This document shows, piece by piece, positions 17,698 to 26,545 of a stretch of DNA of 64,000 bases (position 1 is the stretch's first letter; every line of letters starts with the position of its first letter). This stretch comes from Vibrio penaeicida (GTDB lineage: Bacteria > Pseudomonadota > Gammaproteobacteria > Enterobacterales > Vibrionaceae). The notes under the pieces are model-generated. The model did no database searches. It saw nothing but the letters and a program-made list of their open reading frames with translations, and was not told the DNA's origin. The position numbers and the translations under genes are program-made. Location: assembly GCF_019977755.1 (NCBI RefSeq), contig NZ_AP025146.1, forward strand, positions 186,001-250,000. The letters run 5' to 3'.

Positions 17698-17747
17698 CCC
17701 ACCCCGAAATAGCCTCTATAACTTCACCGTTATGTCGTGAGGCTTTT
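17694..17747 (+). promoter_or_regulatory. conserved leader hairpin, copy 2
   Basis: TTAACCCACC (17694-17703) is followed by AGCCTC (17711-17716), an inner TAAC/GTTA pair, GTCGT and GAGGCT (17739-17744) with TTTT. It closely matches copy 1 at 16032-16084 over about 45 bp. The T-run makes it a better terminator or attenuator than copy 1. Confidence 0.65.
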
Positions 17748-17774
17748 CACATTCCAACAATATGGAGAAAACCC

Positions 17775-18824
17775 ATGGAATTATTATTTGTAACTTCGGC
17801 TATTTCATTGCCAACGAACGATCGAGTTATTAAAGACACTGAAGAGTTAAGCCGTAAGGATGCTCCTAAGAGTCTTGTTAAAGGTGAAAAAGTAAAAATC
17901 TGGCCTGCGCTGAAAGATTGCAGAGACAGCATTGATACAAATTCAAATGCCTACAAAGCAATTGAAGCTATCACCCGAATAACTTCACTTAGAGCAAACG
18001 CAAACGCCTGGCTATCAAGCATTTGTTTTCCTACACCTATCGCACGTTGCGTGAACCTTGAACGAAAAGATGAAATCAATGACAAGTTTATAGCTTATGA
18101 AAATGAGTTTAAAACCTTGGTAAATGACTTCATTTCCAATTTCGATGAATTGGTAGAGTTCTGGGCTAACCTTTGCGACAACAAGTATGGTCACGATTGG
18201 GGTAATCTTGTTCGAAAGTACAAGTTAACCAAAGATAAGCTTAGAGCTAGCTTTAAGTTCAACCTACTCACTTATTCAGTAAGTAGTGAAGATGGGCTTA
18301 AAGTAATCGAGGACAATATTTCGGACTATATGTACGAAGGCTTAGTCGCTTACGTGGTTAAGTTTTTTGGCAAGAAAGGTCCAGGTGACAAGGTGCAGAC
18401 ATCGGCTCTAACGACGTTTGAAAATGAGTTAATTGCCTACCTAGAAAGCTATGCTTTTCTGGACTCTCAACTCGATGAGATAAAGAAAAAGGTTCAAGCC
18501 ATTATGCAAAAGCTATGGCTAAACCATTGGAGCACTTCCTCGAAAAAGACCATGGTTCTTACAAAAGATCACGGCCTTTGGAAAGTTAAAGCGATGCTAG
18601 GCAGTCCACAAGCCATTGAAGCGCTAAAAGCTTCAAGTCAACCGGTTAAAGTTAGCTTTGCAAGACCAAAACTATCTGTGACCCAACCGACATCCCCAAA
18701 TGCTGATCCGGTTATCGTTCCTTCAAAAGAGGATACGAAACCTACTCAGGTTGAAACAATCAATCAACCTATTGCCGAAACACCAATGAATGAAGCGATG
18801 AGTCGCTTACGCAATAGCATTTAA
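17775..18824 (+). CDS. hypothetical protein, possibly DUF3150-like
   Basis: A 349-residue, mainly helical protein. The middle part (about 85-200, FIAYENEFKTLVNDFISNFDELVEFWANLC) resembles the helical DUF3150 proteins that accompany CobS/CobT-like pairs in SXT-type elements, but I cannot confirm this by search. A disordered Pro/Thr-rich tail follows from about 295. It starts after ATGGAGAAAACCC, the box shared with its neighbours. Its position between the ATPase and the VWA protein suggests that it belongs to the same complex. Confidence 0.6.
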   Translation: MELLFVTSAISLPTNDRVIKDTEELSRKDAPKSLVKGEKVKIWPALKDCRDSIDTNSNAYKAIEAITRITSLRANANAWLSSICFPTPIARCVNLERKDEINDKFIAYENEFKTLVNDFISNFDELVEFWANLCDNKYGHDWGNLVRKYKLTKDKLRASFKFNLLTYSVSSEDGLKVIEDNISDYMYEGLVAYVVKFFGKKGPGDKVQTSALTTFENELIAYLESYAFLDSQLDEIKKKVQAIMQKLWLNHWSTSSKKTMVLTKDHGLWKVKAMLGSPQAIEALKASSQPVKVSFARPKLSVTQPTSPNADPVIVPSKEDTKPTQVETINQPIAETPMNEAMSRLRNSI

Positions 18825-18843
18825 TTAAACCACTTACATTTCC

Positions 18844-18880
18844 GTAAGGGAGAACTCCCTTACAGGGACGCCTCCCTTTA
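18844..18880 (+). promoter_or_regulatory. mutually exclusive leader hairpins
   Basis: GTAAGGGAG (18844-18852) pairs perfectly with CTCCCTTAC (18855-18863). A second CTCCCTT copy (18872-18878) can pair instead with AGGG at 18864-18867 or with the first AAGGGAG, and is followed by TAATTTTT. The repeated arm makes alternative folds possible, as in attenuators. It stands before the VWA gene. Confidence 0.5.
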
Positions 18881-18897
18881 ATTTTTGGAGACATCCC

Positions 18898-20580
18898 ATG
18901 CGAAATTGTAAAAATGCCTTACAAGGTTCAATACAACTGATCCTTACGGCACTTGGCGGCACTTTTGGATATAAAGTTGAGTTTGGCGCTTTTCAAACAG
19001 CATCAATCAACTTTAAAGAAAAAAAGTTCTGCTTCCCTCACCTTCCTTTAGAGGTTTCTGAGAAAGATAAGCTACGTCTATTTGGATTTGTTTGGCATGA
19101 GCTATCTCATGGCAAATACACCACTCCAGAAGCTCTAGATATAGTGAACCCTCGTGCTTTTTCAATTTTCAACACACTTGAAGACGTATTCATTGAGACA
19201 AAGCACAATTCATATAGTGATTACGCAAAAATGCGTATGGAAGCATTAACCGACATCTTAATTGAGGACGGTTTGCTAGGTCAGTCATCACCAGATGATA
19301 AGCCTGCTTCCATTTTTACTAGCTTCCTACTCAACTATGGATATGCCTATGTCGTAAAGCATAAAAGTAGTATCCCATTAGCGCAGAATGACGAAAAGGT
19401 TTTTGAAGACACCTTCGGGTTACCGCTTCTTATGAAAGTAAAAGCCATCGTTAAATCATGCGCTAATTCGGCCGACTCGTTTGAGAATGCTCGAGCAGCA
19501 AACCACTTACTTGAGATTATTCAAGAGGAGGCAAAAGACCGAAGAAAGCAAGCCGAAAAGAAACAAGAAGGCGAGCCTGAAAACGGTCAAGGTCAGCAGA
19601 ACAAATCCCCTAATTCCAATGGTTCAAACGAACCTAAGAATGAGACTTCACCTTTACCAAAACCCAATGCGGATAATGGTACAGATGATGGGAAGAACGC
19701 TGACGGGTCAGGTGGAGAAGGCGCTTCCGGTCACCAAAAGATCGCAGAAGCAATTGAAAACATGCTTAGTGACAAGCAACTAACGGAATCCATGGACATG
19801 CGTTCAACGCTGGAAATGAAGAACTTAGATGCAAAGCAAGGCAAAATTTTCAGTTATACACCACCAAACCCACCAAGTATCGGAAGTAATAGAGATATAA
19901 CCAAATACAAAGTGTTACCGAGCTTAGCTCTACAAGTTAAGCGCTCTTTTGAATCGAAAAACAAACGTCGAATTAGAGCTACAGCAAATGGAACGCGTCT
20001 TCATAAGAAGTTTCCAATTGCTATGGCCGTCGGCAGTACATCAATTTTTCGAAACAAAACAGAAACCAAGGCCGTAAACACGCATGTGTCTATTGCCTGG
20101 GACACTTCTGGTTCAATGGAAAGTGAAAACCGCTTCATCATCTCGCAGCAAGCCATTATTTCGATGGTTGACGCGTTTGAAAAAACACGTGGTTTAACTT
20201 CTTCAGTTTGTGAGTTTAGCGGGAAATACACAAATCCGGTTACAGCTCTAAAACTTGAACACCATAAGCTTGAACAAGTAAAAGGTAACTTCCTCACTCG
20301 TGCAGCCGCAGGTACACCAACGGAATACGCACAGTACTGGTGTTTGGAACAGTGTTTGGCTTCAAAAGCTAAACGTAAGATCGTCATCATTATCACCGAT
20401 GGCAAACCCAACAATTCTGAACACCTACCCACCATGAATAAGCTTTGTGCCCAAGCAGGCATTGAAGTTTATGCACTGGGTCTTAAATGCAGAGATGTCA
20501 CTAAATACTGGCCTAACAGTATGAACATCAATGATATCAAAGACCTTCCCAATCAAATCAGCAATGTTGTAAAAGCCTAA
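18898..20580 (+). CDS. CobT-like VWA protein with HELSH metal motif
   Basis: A 560-residue protein. The N-terminal part holds WHELSHGKYTTPEALD (about 63-78), a zinc-peptidase-like HExxH, then FNTLEDVFIETKHN, both typical of CobT-family proteins. A low-complexity, Asn/Gly/Lys-rich linker covers about 205-280. The C-terminal VWA domain has the MIDAS parts DTSGSM (about 401), TPTEY (about 473) and ITDGKPN (about 501). CobT-like proteins bind the CobS-type AAA+ partner, encoded 1.8 kb upstream. Whether it cleaves peptides is unknown. It starts at ATG after TTTTTGGAGACATCCC. Confidence 0.85.
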   Translation: MRNCKNALQGSIQLILTALGGTFGYKVEFGAFQTASINFKEKKFCFPHLPLEVSEKDKLRLFGFVWHELSHGKYTTPEALDIVNPRAFSIFNTLEDVFIETKHNSYSDYAKMRMEALTDILIEDGLLGQSSPDDKPASIFTSFLLNYGYAYVVKHKSSIPLAQNDEKVFEDTFGLPLLMKVKAIVKSCANSADSFENARAANHLLEIIQEEAKDRRKQAEKKQEGEPENGQGQQNKSPNSNGSNEPKNETSPLPKPNADNGTDDGKNADGSGGEGASGHQKIAEAIENMLSDKQLTESMDMRSTLEMKNLDAKQGKIFSYTPPNPPSIGSNRDITKYKVLPSLALQVKRSFESKNKRRIRATANGTRLHKKFPIAMAVGSTSIFRNKTETKAVNTHVSIAWDTSGSMESENRFIISQQAIISMVDAFEKTRGLTSSVCEFSGKYTNPVTALKLEHHKLEQVKGNFLTRAAAGTPTEYAQYWCLEQCLASKAKRKIVIIITDGKPNNSEHLPTMNKLCAQAGIEVYALGLKCRDVTKYWPNSMNINDIKDLPNQISNVVKA

Positions 20581-20593
20581 ATGGAGAAAACCG

Positions 20594-21178
20594 ATGTCTT
20601 TTGTCAACGACTTGTTGGCGATGGCAAGGGCTGGTGGAATCAATCAACGTCAATTCAAAACAGAAGGTGAATTAGTAGTAGAATGGCACACAAAGTTTTA
20701 TCGCTATCAAGTACGAAACTTAGTTAACCCTCACACCTCTTTGAGCAAGAAACTAGAAATAATCGACTGGCTTCTTGATGACAATGACGATCCATCAATT
20801 CCTTTCACTATCGCCTCATACGCTTACTGCAAGCGCATACCCTCAGAACAACTCACTGAAAACATCCAAGACCTACTTCGCTGTACCGGCATTCTTCGAA
20901 TGCTTGAGCATACGAAACAAACACCTGCAGTTGTTAAAACTGCTCGTAAGATTGGCTCTGTTCTAAAACACGACCAGAAATCGATCGATAGATACACAAA
21001 GGTCTTATCCAAAGAACTAAACATTGACCCTAAAAAAGCTCGAAACAAGGTACTCAGCTCTATTCGAAAAGAGAAAAAAGCCGCCTCTCATGGGCAGCTT
21101 GATTTCTTTGAGAAAGAAAGAAGTCGAATGGGCTTAAAAGGTCAATTACATCCAGTATCAAAAGGGGGCACGCTATGA
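20594..21178 (+). CDS. hypothetical protein in the CobS/CobT module
   Basis: A 194-residue, mainly helical and basic protein. The C-terminal third (about 125-194) is rich in Lys and Arg (DPKKARNKVLSSIRKEKKAASHGQLDFFEKERSR) and could bind nucleic acid. It starts after the ATGGAGAAAACC initiation box only 14 nt past the VWA gene, and its stop overlaps the next ATG by 4 nt. I do not recognise the family. Confidence 0.65.
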   Translation: MSFVNDLLAMARAGGINQRQFKTEGELVVEWHTKFYRYQVRNLVNPHTSLSKKLEIIDWLLDDNDDPSIPFTIASYAYCKRIPSEQLTENIQDLLRCTGILRMLEHTKQTPAVVKTARKIGSVLKHDQKSIDRYTKVLSKELNIDPKKARNKVLSSIRKEKKAASHGQLDFFEKERSRMGLKGQLHPVSKGGTL

Positions 21179-21567
21179 GTTCCTTTTTCCTTAAAGTCGC
21201 TATCGCATTACGCAATAACGGTAATTTGGGAGTAGTCGGTACCGAAACCCACGACTACAACGATATGGAAGTAATTCTTTGGAAGCTGACCAAGGGCCAT
21301 ACGATGGTACTTGTTCGGCGAGAAAAGGAACATCTCGAATTCAAGTTCTACACACAGTACTTCAAAGTAATTCGAAAATGGCTCCTAAACGATGAGTTGT
21401 ACTTACTGCATAAATACCGGAGTGATCCGCATGATAACCAAGTTAATAAAGATGAGTTTAGCCTTTCGCAGACTCAAAAAACTAAAGAGGAAAGTCGAAT
21501 CTCTCAACAAGGAACTGAATTCGTCCAAAGACGAGATCAGCAGCATCCTAAACGAGATGGCGACTGA
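21175..21567 (+). CDS. hypothetical protein overlapping the next gene
   Basis: A 130-residue product that starts at an ATGA overlap after a GGGGG ribosome site. Residues 1-80 look like a folded domain (VVGTETHDYNDMEVILWKLTKGHTMVLVRREKEHLEFKFY). The last 45 residues (DNQVNKDEFSLSQTQK...) lie in a region also read in another frame by the gene at 21431 and look like poor-quality protein. Either the two genes truly overlap by 137 nt, or a frameshift fuses the first domain to the second gene. Confidence 0.55.
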   Translation: MSSFFLKVAIALRNNGNLGVVGTETHDYNDMEVILWKLTKGHTMVLVRREKEHLEFKFYTQYFKVIRKWLLNDELYLLHKYRSDPHDNQVNKDEFSLSQTQKTKEESRISQQGTEFVQRRDQQHPKRDGD

Positions 21568-22384
21568 GTTTTCTTCAGCAGGTGTAAGCCTCGATCAATA
21601 TTTTAATATTGTTCAATCTGAAGAAAACTCGCCTAAAAGTGAACATGTGGATTTACCCACAACCAACCTTGATGCACCAACAAATTCAACTCTTCCAAAG
21701 AACGATATAGAGCAATGTTCACTAGTCGAGAAAATGGATGAAAACGTTGTTGAGCATTTACCACTAGAACCGGAGGTCACAGACCTAGCTACAAATCAAT
21801 CACCATTAAATACCGAAGAACTTGCTGAATGTAAGACGGTAGAAGTTGTTAAAACTAAGTCTGAAAGTACTGATTCTGATTCAAATACTGAAACAGAGTC
21901 AGCCACTGAACCAGAGTCAGTCATTGAATCTGAGACAGTTACTGAATCTGAAACAGTCACTGAACCTGAGACAGTCAATGTTGAACCGGACTCAAGTGAA
22001 ACCCAATCGATTTCAGAAGATCAATTATCTGAATCAAATGAAAATCTTGAGCTGTTAGATGAAATCACTGAGCAGGAGGCTGAAAGCTTACCTGAATCTG
22101 TGAGTTATTCTTATGGCGATAAAGATGAAGTTGATTTCTCACAATACAACGGCGGTCAAGATGACGCTGACTTGAGGGAAGTCATTGAAGAATATTGTAG
22201 CTCTGATTCTGAGAACGACGTCGTTAACACGACTGAACTCACTACCGCCTCAAGACACACTCCCGAGAGTGGCAGAATCATAGGCATGATTTCTGATAAA
22301 GCTACTTATGTCCATTCCGGCATGGTAGTTAAACAAAGGACGCAACGACCATCAGACGCAATTGGAGGTCTTGCTACTATCTAA
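21431..22384 (+). CDS. acidic, repeat-rich protein closing the module
   Basis: A 317-residue protein from the ATG at 21431, which has a GGAGTG site 6 nt upstream. A basic coiled-coil N-terminus (LAFRRLKKLKRKVESLNKEL) is followed by a long acidic Ser/Thr/Glu-rich region with short repeats of the type ESETVTE (about 155-200) and a small C-terminal block (ISDKATYVHSGMVVKQR). The general plan, an N-terminal domain and an acidic tail, recalls the 446-residue protein at the start of the cluster. Function unknown. Confidence 0.65.
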   Translation: MITKLIKMSLAFRRLKKLKRKVESLNKELNSSKDEISSILNEMATEFSSAGVSLDQYFNIVQSEENSPKSEHVDLPTTNLDAPTNSTLPKNDIEQCSLVEKMDENVVEHLPLEPEVTDLATNQSPLNTEELAECKTVEVVKTKSESTDSDSNTETESATEPESVIESETVTESETVTEPETVNVEPDSSETQSISEDQLSESNENLELLDEITEQEAESLPESVSYSYGDKDEVDFSQYNGGQDDADLREVIEEYCSSDSENDVVNTTELTTASRHTPESGRIIGMISDKATYVHSGMVVKQRTQRPSDAIGGLATI

Positions 22385-22390
22385 ACTAAT

Positions 22391-22445
22391 AAAGCCCCTA
22401 GTTCTTAACATCCTAGTGATTGTTAAGTCCTAAGGGCTTTTTTTT
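22391..22445 (+). terminator. strong intrinsic terminator closing the CobS/CobT module
   Basis: AAAGCCC (22391-22397) pairs with GGGCTTT (22434-22440), with inner TTAACA/TGTTAA pairing, followed by an uninterrupted T-run. Confidence 0.85.
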
Positions 22446-22467
22446 ATTGTTCCAAACCTCGAATTTC

Positions 22468-22483
22468 TTTTCGCTTATATAGG
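22468..22483 (+). promoter_or_regulatory. TTTTCGCTTAT element upstream of traI
   Basis: TTTTCGCTTATATAGG lies 41 bp before the traI ATG, directly after the terminator of the preceding module, so it is the only evident promoter-like sequence for the traI-traD operon. Confidence 0.6.
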
Positions 22484-22508
22484 CATCAAACGAGAATTAG
22501 GTGTCTAC

Positions 22509-24569
22509 ATGGGACTAACATTAATCAGACTGAACAGAAAAATTGACGAGGTCATTAAGACACTAAAAGGCTTTTTCATCCAAGAAAAAGTCATTATTCG
22601 AGATGCGCTATACCCTACGTTCTACGCCACATATCCTTTCGACAAAAACACCGTTGAACTAATTGAAGACAACTATCGCAGCCATATTCTAAATACGCGC
22701 CAAAAGATGGATTTTTCAGATGAACAATTCAACCAGATTATTCGTCCAATTCTCCATCACGTCATCAAGTACTTCATGGCACTTCCCGCGAGTGAACGTC
22801 ACCATCATACGGATATGTCTGCAAGCCTGTTCTTTCACTCTTTGCAAACGGCCAACATCGCCTTGGCCAAATACAACTCGACAACTGTCATTCCAGACCA
22901 CATTAAAATAGAACACAAGAATGAGTACAAACATGCCGCTAGTGTCGCGGTATTTCTAGCAGCCTTATTCCACGATGCTGGCAAACTATATTCCGATATG
23001 TCGGTATACCCAAGCGATGAAAAAGGGCAACTTGTCAGCACTGAGCCTTGGGATCCAATTAGCCAGTCTCTTTACGATTATTGCCTAAACAATGGAGTGA
23101 CGCACTACAGGGTGAAGTTTGACGTCAACCGTAAGCACAATGCTCATAATGCATTTACAACTCGTTTCGTCAGCACTATGCCAGATTTTCCTGATGACTA
23201 TTCATGTTCAAGCCAAATATTAGTAATTCTTGATGGGATATTATTCGGTACTAAAGAGCCACATACAGCAACGCTCAATCGTCTTGTCAAAGAGGCTGAC
23301 AGTCAATCATTAACAATGGACTTTCAGCGCTACTCTCGACCTATTCAAAGTGACAACTTAAGCGTTCTCACTTTAGATTCAATAAAGTCGTACATAGAGT
23401 ATTACCCAGACTTAGCACCTACCGATCCCCGATCTATCCTCATTAGAACCAATTTAGGCGTCCACATTCCTTACCCAAGCGGTATGGAAGAACTCATTAA
23501 CTTTGCTAGGGGTAACCACTCCAAGATTTCGACCAAAATAAAAGACTTGATACCTAACGCAGATAAAATGCTAAAGGTACTGAACGAGTCTGGATACTTA
23601 CAGCACCATTACTTTCAGACGGTTGCCCGATCCCCTCAAGTGGTCAGGACTATTAAATTCGAGTTTAACGGCCGGTACCACAACCTTAAAGTGATCACCC
23701 TACGACCTTCGGAAGTGATCGCCCTCATCCCTACTAGGCATGTTCTGCAAGCTACATATGATGATGAAATTAGCTCGGAGTTTATCAAAGTAGCCAAGCA
23801 ATCGATCGTCGACTCTCAATCACCTCAAGAAGTCTCTAACCAAAATCAACCACATAACGATGTGCATCAAACTGGAGCCTATTCATCTCAACATGATCAC
23901 CGCCCTGTTGAGCCTGAACCTTTACCTCTCATCAAAAACACCATTTCAAGCAAGAGTCTTGAGGACACCCTGAAAGGCGCAGAAGAAATCAATATTGTGC
24001 TTAAAACAGATAAACCGACAGCTGAACAAGAGCAATCTAAACCAATTAGCAAGCCACCTAGAAAACAAGGTCAATCAGATAAACAAACTTCGCCAGTAAA
24101 AAGCGACTCAATTCCTGCTGATTACGAGTCGTTCATGGTTCATATCATGCCACTACATATTGAGTCTTTGCAGCCAGATTGGAAAACATCCGATGTGGTA
24201 AAAGAGCTCCACCAATCCCTATCTGATATAGAAGTCTACCGAAGTTCTCAGACCAAATTACAAGAGTTAATCCAAGAGTTTTGTATCGCGTTTTCAAAAG
24301 GATTGATTATTTACAACGAAGACACCGAGCACATTGTTTTCTTTGAAGAACAGCTCTACCTAAGCGCTGACCTAATGAATTACCTATGCCGAAACACCCC
24401 AAGTGGTTCGACATACAACATACACAATTTTCAATTGGATATTGGCAAGGAAGTAATGTTCCGATGGACCGTTATGCCTGGAACAAACAGTAAAGCTTGG
24501 TCGATTTCATCTGAAATAAGCAAAGTCATCCTTGGTGAAATCTATTTCAACATAACAGGCAAGGAGTAA
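22509..24569 (+). CDS. traI: TraI, MOBH-family relaxase
   Basis: A 686-residue relaxase that nicks oriT and leads the strand into the recipient. The N-terminal TraI_2-type domain has the MOBH signature: ERHHHTDMSASLFFHSLQTA (about 96-116, the triple-His motif) and AALFHDAGKLYSD (about 151-163, HD motif), both metal-binding. A disordered Gln/Pro/Ser-rich linker (about 440-535) leads to a C-terminal domain (about 540-686) like the TraI_2_C/DUF1528 family. The length is slightly below the roughly 716 residues known for SXT TraI. It begins the operon with traD 5 nt downstream. Confidence 0.9.
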   Translation: MGLTLIRLNRKIDEVIKTLKGFFIQEKVIIRDALYPTFYATYPFDKNTVELIEDNYRSHILNTRQKMDFSDEQFNQIIRPILHHVIKYFMALPASERHHHTDMSASLFFHSLQTANIALAKYNSTTVIPDHIKIEHKNEYKHAASVAVFLAALFHDAGKLYSDMSVYPSDEKGQLVSTEPWDPISQSLYDYCLNNGVTHYRVKFDVNRKHNAHNAFTTRFVSTMPDFPDDYSCSSQILVILDGILFGTKEPHTATLNRLVKEADSQSLTMDFQRYSRPIQSDNLSVLTLDSIKSYIEYYPDLAPTDPRSILIRTNLGVHIPYPSGMEELINFARGNHSKISTKIKDLIPNADKMLKVLNESGYLQHHYFQTVARSPQVVRTIKFEFNGRYHNLKVITLRPSEVIALIPTRHVLQATYDDEISSEFIKVAKQSIVDSQSPQEVSNQNQPHNDVHQTGAYSSQHDHRPVEPEPLPLIKNTISSKSLEDTLKGAEEINIVLKTDKPTAEQEQSKPISKPPRKQGQSDKQTSPVKSDSIPADYESFMVHIMPLHIESLQPDWKTSDVVKELHQSLSDIEVYRSSQTKLQELIQEFCIAFSKGLIIYNEDTEHIVFFEEQLYLSADLMNYLCRNTPSGSTYNIHNFQLDIGKEVMFRWTVMPGTNSKAWSISSEISKVILGEIYFNITGKE

Positions 24570-24574
24570 ATGGC

Positions 24575-26545
24575 GTGGATAGAAAGATTGATACCTTCTG
24601 GCGACCGGCTTACGAACTCTACTCTTCTTTTTGTTGGCTGTTCTCATTCCTAATTTGTTATTACTTAACAAGCGTTTTAGACCATGCTTTTCGACTAATG
24701 CTTATTGCAGCAATACCAGCCTTAATCATGGGATTCATGCGACTCTATCAAGGATTAAGGCATCTATATCGAAGGGGTTTACTGTTTGTCGAACCGCAAC
24801 TAAAGGTTGAACTGCAGGACTTGATCCGTCTAATCGAAAAGAATATTGACGAGGCCTATATAGGTGAGGGTTATCAGTGGTTCCAAAACCATGCACAAAT
24901 GGCCAGTGATTTTAAGGCCCGTAACCCTGAAAAAATTAGGCCGCCAGAAATTGTCTTAGATTTGATGAGTAAAGCTTTCCGTAACCATCCGACTCCGGTT
25001 AAAGGTGACGTATGGCTTCATGGAATCAACATTACTGAGAAACACATTTTCCTCCCATGTGCCGAGCGATATTCTCATCGGCTTATAGTAGGTACAACGG
25101 GTGCAGGCAAGGGGCGTGTCCTTACATTAGATGTAATTGGAGCAATCATTCGGGGTGAATCCGTGTGTGTTCTCGACCCTAAATTAGACGAAAACTTGCT
25201 TGACCTGATTTGGTACACATTAAAGCTACGCGGTGAAGAACATAGGCTGTATTACTTCTCCCCTGCATACCCAAGCTGTAGTGTTCGATTGAACCTACTC
25301 AAAAACTACAATCAGCCAGCTCAATTAGCTTCGCGAATTATCGAACTACTACCGCCATCATCTGGTGACGGGGCTGCGTTCATCAACTTCTGTTGGCGCG
25401 CTATCAATTTGATAGTCGAAGGGTTAGAGATGATCACCTCTATTCCAACCCTTATGAAGCTGCGTACATTTATCGAAGGTGATATCGACCACCTTTTAGT
25501 CAAGGTTGCTTACGTTTATATCAGCTCTATTCCTGAATATCGTGCGTGGGCGAATCAAATCAACCAGTCGGCTATGGATTACAAAGAAAAAGCTGCGGAA
25601 ATGGCCAAATTCTATGACGAAAATTGCCGCGATAAATACCCTAACTACACACTAGCTTCGATCATTTCTATTCACGAACATGACAGAGCCTACTACGCTA
25701 AGTTGATTCAGACGATCATTCCAATTCTTGCCCAGCTAACGAGTGGCTGTTTAGAAGAATTACTTTCCCCAGAAGAAGACTTCAGAGACCCTCGCCCAAT
25801 CGTAGACACACAAAAGATTTGTTCTCGTGGCGATATTTTGTACATGAATTTAGCTTCACTGGCAGATCCAACGACTGGTAGTGCAATTGGTAGTTTGGCT
25901 ACTGCTGACCTAGTCAATGTAGTAGCTGATCGCTACTTCTATCAGCAAGGGAAGCGAATACCTATGAATATTTTCTGCGATGAGGCATCAGAGATCGTCA
26001 CACGAAGCTCAGTACGAATCGCCAACAAATCTAGGGGTGCTGAAGTGAGCTTTACCATTCTAATTCAATCCATAAAGGATCTAGAAGAAAGACTCGGCAG
26101 TGAACCGGCCATGGTTCAAGCCTTGGGTAACTTCAACATCAAAACCGCATTACGTCTAGAGGACGACATATCGCAGGAGTTCATGAGCACGAGGTTTGGT
26201 GAAACGATGATCAAAACAATCGAGCAAAGTATGGCGACGAACACAGCCGTAGCTTCGAATGAGCTCGACTTCAATACTTCTTATGGCAAAAAGGTTAAAG
26301 ACACCGCAGCGGCCTTTATGCCTAAAGACTTATTCGGTGTGCTTGCTGACCTTCATTACTTTACGACTTTGCCAGGAGGAGCTCTATACAAAGTCAGGGT
26401 TCCATACATCAGTTGCCCTAAAGAGCATCGGTTCAAAACTGTTCCGTTTGTGCATGACGCATACGGGGAGTTACCTGTTGTTGACGAGATGGGTTTAAAG
26501 AAACGTGAATACTACAAAATGATTGAAGAGGAGGAAGCCGCATAA
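24575..26545 (+). CDS. traD: TraD, VirD4-type coupling protein
   Basis: A 656-residue ATPase that links the relaxosome to the transfer channel. It has two N-terminal membrane helices (about 16-33 and 37-55), Walker A VGTTGAGKG (about 172-180), and a Walker B region NIFCDEASEIV (about 465-475), with the usual TraD all-alpha insertion between. The start is GTG at 24575 with GGAG 9-10 nt upstream; a nearby ATG at 24570 is out of frame. It follows traI and overlaps the next gene by one base. Confidence 0.92.
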   Translation: MDRKIDTFWRPAYELYSSFCWLFSFLICYYLTSVLDHAFRLMLIAAIPALIMGFMRLYQGLRHLYRRGLLFVEPQLKVELQDLIRLIEKNIDEAYIGEGYQWFQNHAQMASDFKARNPEKIRPPEIVLDLMSKAFRNHPTPVKGDVWLHGINITEKHIFLPCAERYSHRLIVGTTGAGKGRVLTLDVIGAIIRGESVCVLDPKLDENLLDLIWYTLKLRGEEHRLYYFSPAYPSCSVRLNLLKNYNQPAQLASRIIELLPPSSGDGAAFINFCWRAINLIVEGLEMITSIPTLMKLRTFIEGDIDHLLVKVAYVYISSIPEYRAWANQINQSAMDYKEKAAEMAKFYDENCRDKYPNYTLASIISIHEHDRAYYAKLIQTIIPILAQLTSGCLEELLSPEEDFRDPRPIVDTQKICSRGDILYMNLASLADPTTGSAIGSLATADLVNVVADRYFYQQGKRIPMNIFCDEASEIVTRSSVRIANKSRGAEVSFTILIQSIKDLEERLGSEPAMVQALGNFNIKTALRLEDDISQEFMSTRFGETMIKTIEQSMATNTAVASNELDFNTSYGKKVKDTAAAFMPKDLFGVLADLHYFTTLPGGALYKVRVPYISCPKEHRFKTVPFVHDAYGELPVVDEMGLKKREYYKMIEEEEAA

